A DNA stretch of 64,000 nucleotides from JBGAHD01 sp044226395. GTDB lineage: Bacteria; Pseudomonadota; Gammaproteobacteria; Xanthomonadales; Ahniellaceae. The stretch lies in the NCBI GenBank assembly GCA_044226395.1, contig JBGAHD010000005.1, positions 529,357 to 593,356 of the forward strand, read 5' to 3'. Numbering within the stretch: position 1 is the stretch's first letter; the number at the start of each line of letters is the position of its first letter. Below, piece after piece: positions 45,254 to 53,855 of this stretch. The notes below the pieces were generated by a model that saw only the letters and a list, made by a program, of their open reading frames with translations, was not told the DNA's origin and made no database searches. The translations under genes were made by a program, and so were the position numbers.

Positions 45254-46117
45254 TCAGCGCAGCACGACGGTGCGATTGTCCTGCACGAAGATGCGATGCT
45301 CGGCGTGCCAGCGCACGGCGCGATTGAGCACGATGCTCTCGACATCGTGACCGATGGCGATCAGATCGGCCGGCGTCATGGCGTGATCGACGCGCTCGAC
45401 GCCCTGCTCGATGATCGGGCCTTCGTCGAGATCGGGCGTGACGTAGTGCGCGGTCGCGCCGATGATCTTGACCCCGCGCGCCGCCGCCTGGTGATACGGC
45501 CGCGCGCCCTTGAAACTGGGCAGGAACGAATGATGGATATTGATCGCGCGTCCGCGCAACACGCGGCAAGTGTCATCGCCCAGCACCTGCATGTAGCGCG
45601 CGAGCACCAGCAGATCGGCCCGCTGATGGGCGAACAGCTCCAACAGCGCGCGTTCCTGCGCGGCCTTGTCGCCATCGACGATGGGCAAGTGATGAAACGG
45701 CAGGCCGTGCCATTCACTCAGCCGCCGCATGTCCTCGTGATTGGACACCACGCCGACCACGTCGACCGGCAAGGTGCCATTGCTCCAGCGATGCAGCAGC
45801 GAGTTCAGGCAATGGCCCTGACGCGATACCGCCACCAGCACGCGACACCGATGCGCGCCATCGTGCAGGGCCCAGGTCATGCGAAAGCGTTCGGCCACGG
45901 GCGCGAAGGCCTCGCGCAGGCGCGCGACCGAAGGCATGCCCTCGCCGGTATCGGCGAACACCGTGCGCATGTAAGACTTGTTCGCCTGCGCGTCGATGTG
46001 ATGCTGCGATTCGAGAATGTTGGCGTGATGCTCGGCCAGAAAGCCGGCCACGGCGGCGACCACGCCCGAGCGATCGGGGCAATCGATGGTGAGGGTGTGG
46101 GGCGGGCCTGGCTTCAT
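45254..46117 (-). CDS. purU: Formyltetrahydrofolate deformylase
   Basis: 287 aa, the full family length. The N-terminal ACT domain (LTIDCPDRSGVVAAVAGFL) regulates activity. The C-terminal formyltransferase fold has VVSNHEDMR, LARYMQVL, NIHHSFLPSFKGA (catalytic Asn/His) and GATAHYVTPDLDEGPII with the catalytic Asp. It hydrolyses 10-formyl-THF to THF and formate, balancing one-carbon pools and supplying formate for purine synthesis. It is a single gene. Confidence 0.96.
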   Translation of the reverse strand: MKPGPPHTLTIDCPDRSGVVAAVAGFLAEHHANILESQHHIDAQANKSYMRTVFADTGEGMPSVARLREAFAPVAERFRMTWALHDGAHRCRVLVAVSRQGHCLNSLLHRWSNGTLPVDVVGVVSNHEDMRRLSEWHGLPFHHLPIVDGDKAAQERALLELFAHQRADLLVLARYMQVLGDDTCRVLRGRAINIHHSFLPSFKGARPYHQAAARGVKIIGATAHYVTPDLDEGPIIEQGVERVDHAMTPADLIAIGHDVESIVLNRAVRWHAEHRIFVQDNRTVVLR

Positions 46118-46180
46118 CGCGGCGTCCTCGGTGCGCGATCACGCTACACCGAAGGCGCGCGACTGCCGAAGGCGGATTGG

Positions 46181-46630
46181 TTATGAGCCGGCGCGCGCGC
46201 CGACGCGGTTGAGCGACGGCGCGCGTCCGACCGCGGCGATCAGGACCAAGGCGATCAGCACCGCGATGACCCAAGGGCTCTCGAGTTCGCCCAGCCCCGG
46301 CAGCGTCTGCACGAGGCTGCGCCACCAATCGGCGCCACGCGCCAGGACGACCAGGATCAGAATCAAGGCCCCCGCGCACAAGCCGATGGACAGGGACTGC
46401 TGCTCCCACGCATCGCTGATCGTCCGCAGGCGCGCGCGTCGGGCCACGCTCGCGGCGAAGTCCGCCGGCAAGGAGTCCTCGGGCGGCCACGCCGCCGCGC
46501 GCGCGATCAGGCGATAGCGGGCATCGCCTTCGGCCAGGCCCTCGCGCTCGGCGGCGAAGGCCTGCTCCTGACGGCGCCACTCGCGTTCTTCGGCGGCGGT
46601 GAGGGGTTGGTTGGGATCGACGGGATTCAT
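46181..46630 (-). CDS. Membrane protein, probable anti-sigma factor partner
   Basis: 149 aa. An acidic, helical N-terminal part (~1-75) is followed by two membrane helices (~83-100 and ~120-137). Its ATG overlaps the stop of the ECF sigma gene by 4 nt (ATGA), the usual layout for a sigma/anti-sigma pair. There is no zinc-binding HxxxCxxC motif, so it is not a ZAS-type anti-sigma. The role is inferred from position and topology. Confidence 0.65.
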   Translation of the reverse strand: MNPVDPNQPLTAAEEREWRRQEQAFAAEREGLAEGDARYRLIARAAAWPPEDSLPADFAASVARRARLRTISDAWEQQSLSIGLCAGALILILVVLARGADWWRSLVQTLPGLGELESPWVIAVLIALVLIAAVGRAPSLNRVGARAGS

Positions 46631-47193
46631 CGCGCACCTTCCAGTTCGGTTTCCAGCATCTGCCGCAGCCGCAGCCGCGCGCGGAACAAATGACTCTTGA
46701 TGGTGCCGGCGGCCAGGCCGGTAATGTCGGCGATCTCGGGAATGGACAATTCGTCGAGATGATAGAGCGTGAGCACGGCGCGCGGCACCTCGGGCAAGTC
46801 GTCGATGGCCGCGCGCAGGCGTTGATGGCGTTGTTCGTCGGACCAGGCCGATTCCAGATCGATGTCGTCGGCGACGTGATCGAGCGCGGCCTCGCCGCTG
46901 TCCACGACCGTGTCGGCGATGGGCTCGCCGCGGCGCGTTTCCAGATGGCGCAGGGCCACGCTGTAGGCCACGCGTCCGATCCAGGTCTTGAGCGCGGCCT
47001 CGTGGCGATATTGATGCAGGCTACGATGCACGCGCAGGAAGACTTCCTGACACAGCTCGCGCGCATCCTCGGGATGGCGCACCAGCCGTTGAACGATGTG
47101 CCAGCACAGGCCCTGATGCTCGCGCACCAGACGCTCGAACGCGCCCGCTTGGCCGCGCGTGACGGCCTCGACCAGTTCGCGGTCGGCATTCAT
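46627..47193 (-). CDS. ECF-type sigma-70 factor
   Basis: 188 aa from the ATG at 47193, preceded by GGGAG. Region 2 (LVREHQGLCWHIVQRLVRHPEDARELCQE is split here as LVREHQGLCWH and DARELCQEVFLRVH) contains the core-binding and -10 recognition parts. Region 4 (LPEVPRAVLTLYHLDEL, SIPEIADITGLAAGTIKSHL) recognises the -35 element. It is cotranscribed with a membrane protein that likely holds it inactive. The target promoters are not evident; the divergent 108-aa membrane gene may be one. Confidence 0.9.
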   Translation of the reverse strand: MNADRELVEAVTRGQAGAFERLVREHQGLCWHIVQRLVRHPEDARELCQEVFLRVHRSLHQYRHEAALKTWIGRVAYSVALRHLETRRGEPIADTVVDSGEAALDHVADDIDLESAWSDEQRHQRLRAAIDDLPEVPRAVLTLYHLDELSIPEIADITGLAAGTIKSHLFRARLRLRQMLETELEGAR

Positions 47194-47326
47194 GTGCTGG
47201 AGACTCCCATGCCGACCTAGATACGCCTTCGCCCTCGACGGTTGCAATCGCGCGACTGCAACCGACGCCGATGGCGCCGTATCTATGTCCGGCAAGCGGG
47301 CCACCGTGGCCCGGGAGGAAGTTCAC

Positions 47327-47653
47327 ATGCATTTCGAGTACATGATTCCGATCGTGATGTTCGTTTCCATCGCCTACGTGATCAAGCATCTGATCGATGC
47401 GCGCTCGCGGGCGCAGTTGCTGCGCGCCGGCGGCGCCGAGGAAACGATCCGCGCGCTGCTGCAGAGCGAGGAACTGTCGCGCCGTCACGCCTCGCTGCGC
47501 TGGGGCATCACCTTGACCACGCTGGCCGGCGCATTCGCCTTGATCGAGGCGTTCAACTGGCACGATGTCACGCCGGGCGCGATCGCGCTGCTGCTGTTCG
47601 CGGTGGGCGCGGGCAATCTGGTGTTCTTCTTCATCTCGCGTCGCCTGGGCTGA
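47327..47653 (+). CDS. Small inner-membrane protein, DUF6249-like
   Basis: 108 aa; GGGAGGAAG precedes the ATG. A membrane helix at the start (EYMIPIVMFVSIAYVI), a charged middle (RAGGAEETIRALLQSEELSRR) and two more helices (~60-78 and ~86-103) give three segments. The pattern resembles DUF6249 proteins, which often sit beside ECF sigma genes; the family call is from memory. It diverges from the sigma factor gene. Confidence 0.65.
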   Translation: MHFEYMIPIVMFVSIAYVIKHLIDARSRAQLLRAGGAEETIRALLQSEELSRRHASLRWGITLTTLAGAFALIEAFNWHDVTPGAIALLLFAVGAGNLVFFFISRRLG

Positions 47654-47668
47654 GCGCGGAACGCGGCC

Positions 47669-48304
47669 ATGACCCGTCCCTTGTCCCCGCTCGAGCTGAT
47701 GCCACCGCCGCCGCGCGCGCGCCGGTCCGGCCTGGGCCGCGGCCCGACGCGGGCGGTGCCGAGGATCGTGACGCGCGCGATCGCGACGATGGCCCTTAGC
47801 GTGGTCACGGCGCTGGGCGCCCTGGCCGCGACCGCGCCGACGACCTCGCGAGCGACGCTCGACGGCGCGCGTCACTCGTCGCTGACGCACGAGATCGCGC
47901 GCGCCGACGCCGAGTTGTTCGACGCCTTGTTCGACACCTGCGACGCGCGCGAATTGCGCGCGCGCATCGCCCCCGACATCGAATACGTGCATGCGCGCTG
48001 GGGCGTGATCGGTCGCGATGCGGCCGAAGTCCTGGGCGTGGCCGAGAAGCTCTGTGCCCGCGTCGACCGCGGCCACGAGCCGCGCATTCGGCGCGAGACC
48101 CTGCCCGGCAGTCTGGAAGTCTTCGCCCTCGCCGGCGACGGCGCGCTGGCGCTGGGGCGGCAACGCACCTACGCGCTCGCGGCCGATGGCCAATGGCAAG
48201 CGTTGGGCGAATCGCGCTTCAGCCAGCTTTGGCGGCGCGATGGCGGCCAATGGCGCGCCGCGCGCGTGATCGACTTCGACTGGCGCGAGGCCGCGCGCCC
48301 TTAG
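47669..48304 (+). CDS. NTF2-like / DUF4440 protein
   Basis: 211 aa. The basic N-terminus and hydrophobic segment (ATMALSVVTALGALAA) suggest export or membrane anchoring. The C-terminal ~125 residues (REIARADAELFDALFDTCDA-like start, IAPDIEYVHARWG, FSQLWRRDGGQWRAARV) form the cone-shaped SnoaL/DUF4440 fold. Such domains bind small ligands or serve as subunits; function is not assignable. It starts 16 bp after the small membrane gene and may share its transcript. The ribosome site is weak. Confidence 0.7.
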   Translation: MTRPLSPLELMPPPPRARRSGLGRGPTRAVPRIVTRAIATMALSVVTALGALAATAPTTSRATLDGARHSSLTHEIARADAELFDALFDTCDARELRARIAPDIEYVHARWGVIGRDAAEVLGVAEKLCARVDRGHEPRIRRETLPGSLEVFALAGDGALALGRQRTYALAADGQWQALGESRFSQLWRRDGGQWRAARVIDFDWREAARP

Positions 48305-48342
48305 CCTGTCAACCGACCCGACGGGGGCGCGTTGAGCCGGAC

Positions 48343-48849
48343 ATGAACCCGGCTCCGCGCCCCCTGCGTTGGCTAGTGTTGGCCCTGTTGAGCGCCTTTG
48401 CGATGGGCGCGCGCGCGGCGGACGGCTGCGATGATCTTTCCGGGCAGCCGATCAATTTCAATGTGACTTGGCCGCAGGTCTGGCAAGCGCTGGACCAGCA
48501 GGCGCCGTGCACGCAGAACTGCCATCTGGGCAGCCAGCCCACGGGCGATCTGGACCTGAGCAGTCTGCAAATCTCGATCTATTTCCTGGTCGAGCAGATG
48601 AGTTTCCAGGATCCAAACTTGGCGCGCGTGGCCCCGGGCAATCCGCGCGCGAGTCTGTTCTTCCAGAAGATCACCTGTTCGTTTCCCGACGTCGGTGGCC
48701 CGATGCCGCCGGGCGTGGGGCATTTGCCGCCGGCGCTGGCGGGCCTGATCTATGACTGGATCGAGCAAGGCGCTTACGGCGAGAACACCGAGGATCCGAT
48801 TCCACGCGACTTCGCGTTTCGCGATTCGCTGGAATCCGTGCGCCGTTAG
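48343..48849 (+). CDS. Exported c-type-cytochrome-like protein with CxxxCH motif
   Basis: 168 aa with a signal peptide (…SAFAMGARAAD). Near residue 56 it reads PCTQNCHLG, a CxxxCH rather than the canonical CxxCH haem site. The surrounding pattern (WPQVWQALDQ... SLFFQKITC, MPPG...L) is that of short cytochrome-c-like proteins that count LxxGxPxxSxLxxK-type residues. Whether haem is attached is uncertain. It is followed by the DUF1800/DUF1501 pair and may be an electron-transfer partner of those enzymes. Confidence 0.7.
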   Translation: MNPAPRPLRWLVLALLSAFAMGARAADGCDDLSGQPINFNVTWPQVWQALDQQAPCTQNCHLGSQPTGDLDLSSLQISIYFLVEQMSFQDPNLARVAPGNPRASLFFQKITCSFPDVGGPMPPGVGHLPPALAGLIYDWIEQGAYGENTEDPIPRDFAFRDSLESVRR

Positions 48850-48874
48850 GCGCGTTCGTCGATCAGGGGGCCAC

Positions 48875-51541
48875 ATGCGTGCCGTAGAGTGGGTGTTGCG
48901 CGTCGCGTTGCTGAGCATGGTTCTGGTCGCGCCCCACGCGCGCGCGGCGTATGCGATCGGACCGGACATCAGCGGCACGTTCTACGATCCGGCGCAGGCG
49001 GGTCAGGGCTTCATCGTCGAACACACGACGATCTCGGGCACGCCCGTGGTGGTGGCCTCGTGGTTCACCTATCTCGACGGGCGCGCGCGCTGGCTCGGCG
49101 GCTCGGCGCCGGCGACCGGTGGCAACGAGGTGCGGATTCCGCTGGTGATTTCGTCCGGCGGTGACTTTCCGCCGCGCTTCGTCGCCAGCGGCGCGAGCAT
49201 TCAGCCCTGGGGCGAGTTGACGCTGCGCTTCGACGATGTCGATCACGGCCGCGCGACGTGGACCACGACCCAGCCCGGCTTCAACAATGGCGAAATGCCG
49301 CTCACGCGCTTGAGCACGGTGGCTAACGGCGGCGACAGTGCCGTGGGTCGTTTGGCCAATTGCCACAGTGGTACGTGGTACGACGCGACGCAGCCGGGCC
49401 ATGGCGTGTTCGTCGAAGTGCTGGGCTCGGGCGCCAACCGGCAGATGATCGCCGTGTGGTACGCGTACTTGAACGGCGAGCAGCGTTGGATGACGGCGGC
49501 GGGGCCGATCACGGGCGATCGCGCGCAACTGTCCGCCACGATCACGCGCGGCGCGCAGTTTCCGCCCGCGTTTCGCGCCAGTGATGTGATCAGCGAGCCC
49601 TGGGGCACGATGACCTTCATCGCGCAGGGCGCCAACAGCGCGAGCTGGCAGTGGAGCAGCACGCAACCTGGCTTTGGCAGCGGCACCTTGGCGTTATCGC
49701 GTTTGACCACGCTGACCGGTCGAGATTGTGGGCCGGAATCGGACGCGCAAGCGTCGCGCTTCCTGACCCAATCGACCTTCGGGCCGACCACGACATCGAT
49801 CGCGCAAGTGCGCGCCAGCGGCTACGCGGGCTGGATCGAAGCGCAACGCGCGCTGACGCCAACCCTGCAACGACCGACCGTCGAGCAACAGATCGCCGCG
49901 CAGGTTCTGGTCGATCCGCGCAATGGTCCGTTCTATCGCAGCTATCGTGTCGAACGCTGGTTCAACACCGCGGTCAACGCGCCCGATCAATTGCGCCAGC
50001 GCGTGGCGTTCGCGCTGTCGCAGATCCTGGTCGTGTCCGATGTCGGCGTGCTCGACAACAACCCGATCGGCGTGGCCGAGTACAACGATATTCTGCTGCG
50101 CAATGCCTTCGGCAACTATCGCCAGCTGTTGCGCGAGGTCACGCGCAGTCCGGCGATGGGCGCATTCCTGACCTTGCTGCGCAATCAGAAGACCGATTGG
50201 ACGCTCGACAGCGGTGGCGCCCTGGTGCCTGGCGTGATCTCGCCCGACGAGAACTTCGCGCGCGAGGTGATGCAGTTGTTTTCGATAGGTCTGATCGAAC
50301 GTAATCGCGATTTCTCGCCGCTGTTGATCAATGGCCAGACCGTGCCGACGTATTCGCAGGCCATCATCACGGATACCGCGAAGGTGTTGACGGGCTTGTC
50401 GTTTGCCTGCACCGGGCCGGCGACGGTCAGTGGCGTGGCGATCAATCGCAATTGCGGGACCTGCGTGGGCGCGGCGTGCAACTTCTCGACCAATCTGTTC
50501 TTCGCCACTCCGCCGCGCTACGCCGCGTCGGGCTCGGTGACGGCGCTTACGCATCCCGACACCTACAAGCCGATGGTGTGCTATCCGCGCTATGCCGACA
50601 CGGGTCGCTCGGCGACTTCGGCCAACAACTACGCGGTGCTGCCCGCGCCCAACGACAGCAAGCGGCTGATCGCGGGCATCACCGTGCCACCGAGCACCGT
50701 CGCGTGCTACACCGCGACGCCCGGCGTCGATCAACAGGCGTGCATCGCGTACTGCGACGATCAGATCGAAACCCTGATCACCGCGCTGTACCTGCATCCC
50801 AATGTCGCGCCGTTCATGGCGCGGCAGTTGATCCAGCGCCTGACCACCAGCAATCCCTCGCCCGCCTACATCGCGCGCGTGGCCGGCGTGTTCGAGAACG
50901 ATGGTACGGGCACGCGCGGCAATCTCGGCGCCGTGGTCGAGGCCGTGCTGCTTGATCCCGAGCCGCGCAATCCCGTGCCGCCGTCCTCGTTCGGCAAGTT
51001 GCGCGAGCCGCTGTTGCGCTTGACCGCGCTGTGGCGCGCGTTCGGCGCGCTACCGGGCAGCAATGGCGCGTATGGCTTGACCACGCCCGAGCGCGCCTTC
51101 GCGCAACGGCCCTTGGGCGCGCCCTCGGTGTTCAATTTCTACGAGCCTGATTATCAACAGCCGGGCGAGTTGGCCGATGCCGGGATGTACTCGCCGGAGT
51201 TTCAGATTCTCGACGAGTCGACCGTGATCGCGACATCGGACGAAGTGTGGCGTCGCGTTTTCTCCGGTTACACCTTGAGCGGCAATGGCGCGACGACCTT
51301 CGCCACGCCCGCCAACGCGGGTTATCTGCCACCGACCGTGATCGATGCCTTGCCCGCCGACAGCGCGGGTCTGGTCGAAGCGCTCAATCAACGTCTGCTC
51401 AATGGCGCGATGCGCGCGGCGACGCGCGACAAGCTCATCGCCCTTGTCGAAACCGGCATGACCGGCGCCGACAAGCGCCGCAAGGCGCTGAACCTGATTC
51501 ACCTGATCGCCATCTCTCCGGAATACGCGCTGCAGCGCTGA
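48875..51541 (+). CDS. DUF1800 family protein, exported
   Basis: 888 aa from the ATG at 48875, preceded by AGGGGG, giving a signal peptide ending HARAAY. The N-terminal ~280 residues are two copies of a W-rich module (GTFYDPAQAGQGFIVEH..., GTWYDATQPGHGVFVEV...), related to the N-terminus of the beta-propeller protein at 0.4-3.1 kb. The rest is DUF1800: ASRFLTQSTFGPTTTSI, RVAFALSQILVVSDVG, NFAREVMQLFSIGLIE and RPLGAPSVFNFYEPDY. DUF1800 proteins are almost always paired with DUF1501, as here; the activity of the pair is unknown. Confidence 0.9.
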   Translation: MRAVEWVLRVALLSMVLVAPHARAAYAIGPDISGTFYDPAQAGQGFIVEHTTISGTPVVVASWFTYLDGRARWLGGSAPATGGNEVRIPLVISSGGDFPPRFVASGASIQPWGELTLRFDDVDHGRATWTTTQPGFNNGEMPLTRLSTVANGGDSAVGRLANCHSGTWYDATQPGHGVFVEVLGSGANRQMIAVWYAYLNGEQRWMTAAGPITGDRAQLSATITRGAQFPPAFRASDVISEPWGTMTFIAQGANSASWQWSSTQPGFGSGTLALSRLTTLTGRDCGPESDAQASRFLTQSTFGPTTTSIAQVRASGYAGWIEAQRALTPTLQRPTVEQQIAAQVLVDPRNGPFYRSYRVERWFNTAVNAPDQLRQRVAFALSQILVVSDVGVLDNNPIGVAEYNDILLRNAFGNYRQLLREVTRSPAMGAFLTLLRNQKTDWTLDSGGALVPGVISPDENFAREVMQLFSIGLIERNRDFSPLLINGQTVPTYSQAIITDTAKVLTGLSFACTGPATVSGVAINRNCGTCVGAACNFSTNLFFATPPRYAASGSVTALTHPDTYKPMVCYPRYADTGRSATSANNYAVLPAPNDSKRLIAGITVPPSTVACYTATPGVDQQACIAYCDDQIETLITALYLHPNVAPFMARQLIQRLTTSNPSPAYIARVAGVFENDGTGTRGNLGAVVEAVLLDPEPRNPVPPSSFGKLREPLLRLTALWRAFGALPGSNGAYGLTTPERAFAQRPLGAPSVFNFYEPDYQQPGELADAGMYSPEFQILDESTVIATSDEVWRRVFSGYTLSGNGATTFATPANAGYLPPTVIDALPADSAGLVEALNQRLLNGAMRAATRDKLIALVETGMTGADKRRKALNLIHLIAISPEYALQR

Positions 51542-51551
51542 GGGCTCGAAC

Positions 51552-53084
51552 ATGGGACGCCAGTCGATCCAGTCACGTCGCGATTTCCTCAAGGCACTCA
51601 GTGGCGCCTGCGCCGCGGGCTCGCTCGGCGCATTCGCGCCGATGTTGTCGCTGATGCCGCGCGCGGCGGCGGCGAGCACGGCGCTCACGGGCTACCGCGC
51701 CTTGGTGTGCGTGTACTTGGCCGGTGCCAACGATTCGTATAACTGGCTGGTGCCGCGCGATGCGGATAGCGCGGGCAGTCGCTACGACGCCTATCGAACG
51801 GCGCGCGGCGGTGTGTATAGCGCCTCGAACACGAATGGCCTGGCGCTCGCGTTCAATGATCTGCTGCCGATCACGCCGGCGAATTCGGCGACCGCCTTCG
51901 GCTTGCATCCCGCGCATACCGATTTCATCGCGACCGCGGACAGTGCGAGCCAAGCGCACAGCGGCTTGCAGACGCTGTTCAATCAAGGCAAGGCCGCCTT
52001 CGTGTGCAACACGGGCACGCTGGTGCAACCGATCACGCGCACCGAGTACGACAACGGCGCGCCGCGACCGCCGCAGTTGTTCTCGCACAACGATCAGGAA
52101 CTGCAGTGGCACATCGGCATGGCCGCGCCCAATGACGCGCTGGCCCGCTACGGCTGGGGCGGGCGCTTGGCCAAGGCCACGGCCGGTGGCGCGCTGAGCA
52201 ATGGCTTGTCGCCGACTTTGTCGGTGGCGGGCGCGGCGCGATTCTTGATCGGCGATCAGATCCTGCCGTATCAGTTGAGCACGAGCGGCGTCGATCTGAT
52301 CGACAACTACGCGGCATCGGGCAGTGACAGCAACTACGGCGCGGCGCGCCGCGCGGTGCTGAACGATCTGCTCGACGACGGCTACGACAGCCCGTTCGCG
52401 CGGCAATATGGCGCGGTCCTCAAGCGCTCGCTCGCGGTGGGCGAGAATCTGACGAGCTTGCTCAATGCCGCCGATGGCTCAGGCGATGTCACGACGGTGT
52501 TTCCCGCCGGCAATTCGCTCGCCGAGCAGTTGAAGATCGTCGCGCGCATGATCAAGGTCAGCAAGAATTCGCTCGGCGCTTCGCGCCAGATCTACTACGT
52601 GCGGCTCGGCAGTTTCGATCTTCACGACGGCATGTTCGTCGCGGGCCAACCGGTGGCGAGCAATGGTCACGGCGCCTTGTTGACCACGCTCAATCAGGCG
52701 CTCGGCGCGTTCTGGACGGCGCTCGGCGAGATCAACGCGCGCAGCGCCGTGACGACGTTCACGATGAGCGATTTCGGTCGCACGCTCACGGGCAATGGCA
52801 GCGGCTCGGATCACGCGTGGGGCGGCAATCTGCTGGTGCTGGGCGACGCGGTATTGGGCGGAAGGCTTTACGGCACGTATCCGCGCTTGGTGGTCAACGC
52901 CAATGACAATGTCGCGCGCGATTGGAGTTTTAGTCGCGGCCAATACATTCCGACCACGGCGGTCGATCAGGTCGCGGCGACATTGGCGCGCTGGATGGGC
53001 GTGACCGATAGCGCGGCCTTGCGCGGCCTGTTGCCCTTGGTCGGCAACTTCGCGAGTGATGATCTGGGATTCATGATGCCTTGA
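51552..53084 (+). CDS. DUF1501 family protein with Tat signal
   Basis: 510 aa. The N-terminus carries a twin-arginine signal (SRRDFLKALSG) ahead of a hydrophobic Ala/Leu stretch, so it is exported folded, often with a cofactor. The body has the DUF1501 features YRALVCVYLAGANDSYNWLVP, QLFSHNDQELQWH, FDLHDGMF and TMSDFGRTLTGNGSGSDHAWGGN, reminiscent of the sulfatase/alkaline-phosphatase superfamily metal site. It begins 10 nt after the DUF1800 stop, so the two are cotranscribed. Confidence 0.92.
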   Translation: MGRQSIQSRRDFLKALSGACAAGSLGAFAPMLSLMPRAAAASTALTGYRALVCVYLAGANDSYNWLVPRDADSAGSRYDAYRTARGGVYSASNTNGLALAFNDLLPITPANSATAFGLHPAHTDFIATADSASQAHSGLQTLFNQGKAAFVCNTGTLVQPITRTEYDNGAPRPPQLFSHNDQELQWHIGMAAPNDALARYGWGGRLAKATAGGALSNGLSPTLSVAGAARFLIGDQILPYQLSTSGVDLIDNYAASGSDSNYGAARRAVLNDLLDDGYDSPFARQYGAVLKRSLAVGENLTSLLNAADGSGDVTTVFPAGNSLAEQLKIVARMIKVSKNSLGASRQIYYVRLGSFDLHDGMFVAGQPVASNGHGALLTTLNQALGAFWTALGEINARSAVTTFTMSDFGRTLTGNGSGSDHAWGGNLLVLGDAVLGGRLYGTYPRLVVNANDNVARDWSFSRGQYIPTTAVDQVAATLARWMGVTDSAALRGLLPLVGNFASDDLGFMMP

Positions 53085-53308
53085 GGCGCTGGGGACGCGT
53101 GTCGTCCCGAGCTTGGCCTTTGGGGCGCGGCGCGCGTCGTCGAAAAGCTTCGCGTGACGTCGCGTGATCGATTCGCGCGTGAGCCCTTGTGCGCGCGGCC
53201 GCGTTGTTGCTCGTCGGTCGCGCCGAGTGAGTGAAGCGCGCGCGCGAATCCGCGCATCGCGGCAATCAATCCTCTCTTCGAACTCAACTCGCGCGCGAAG
53301 GCGTGTCA

Positions 53309-53330
53309 CGGCTTAGCCGACGCTAAGCCG
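53309..53330. terminator. Hairpin between the DUF1501 gene and the GntR locus
   Basis: Perfect 9-bp stem cggcttagc / gctaagccg with a cgac loop. There is no T-run on either side. The rest of the 381-bp gap 53085-53465 shows only GC-rich sequence and the operator below. Confidence 0.4.
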
Positions 53331-53454
53331 CGCCAGCCAATGTCACCTTCGCGCGAACGAGCGAACGAGCAAACGAGCAAACGCCTCTGGGGATCACCGC
53401 GCAGCCCGCTCCGAAGTCGCCCAAAAACAGGGCTTGCCGCCGTTCGCGAACTGA

Positions 53455-53480
53455 GTATACACTGTATGCACAGTATGCAC
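53455..53480. promoter_or_regulatory. Putative YtrA-type operator overlapping the gntR start
   Basis: gtatacact-gtatgcaca-gtatgcac: three 9-bp direct repeats. They sit on the first codons of the GntR gene, as expected for autorepression. It is AT-richer than its surroundings and may include a promoter for a leaderless mRNA. Confidence 0.55.
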
Positions 53481-53855
53481 AGCGGCCTCCACATCAGTCA
53501 GACCGACCCGCGCCCCCTGTATCTGCAGATCATGGCGCAGATCCGCGCGCGCGTGGCCGCGGGCGATTGGCCGGCTGGCAAGGAACTGCCGTCGATTCGC
53601 GCGCTGGCGGCGGACCTCAACGTCAGCGTGATCACGATCAAGCGCGCTTATCTGGATCTGGAAACCGAGGGCGTGATCGTGACGCGCCACGGCAAGGGCT
53701 CCTTCGTGGCCGACGTGAACGGGCTCGAGGGGGAACTGCAGGAGAAGAAGCTGGCGGAGCGGATCGACGAAGTCATCGATCTGGCGCGCCGGCTCGGCCT
53801 GGATGACGCCGCGCTCGCGGCCCGACTGCGCCAAGCGATGAAGGCATCGAAATGA
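53466..53855 (+). CDS. GntR-family regulator, YtrA subfamily
   Basis: 129 aa from the ATG at 53466 (a second ATG at 53475 is equally possible). The N-terminal winged helix reads PLYLQIMAQIRARVAAGDW, LPSIRALAADLNVSVITIKRAYLDLE and GKGSFVA, the signature of GntR. The short ~50-residue C-terminal helical part marks the YtrA subfamily, which represses adjacent ABC-transporter genes. The stop overlaps the ATG of the ABC gene. No ribosome site precedes either start, suggesting a leaderless transcript. Confidence 0.88.
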   Translation: MHSMHSGLHISQTDPRPLYLQIMAQIRARVAAGDWPAGKELPSIRALAADLNVSVITIKRAYLDLETEGVIVTRHGKGSFVADVNGLEGELQEKKLAERIDEVIDLARRLGLDDAALAARLRQAMKASK

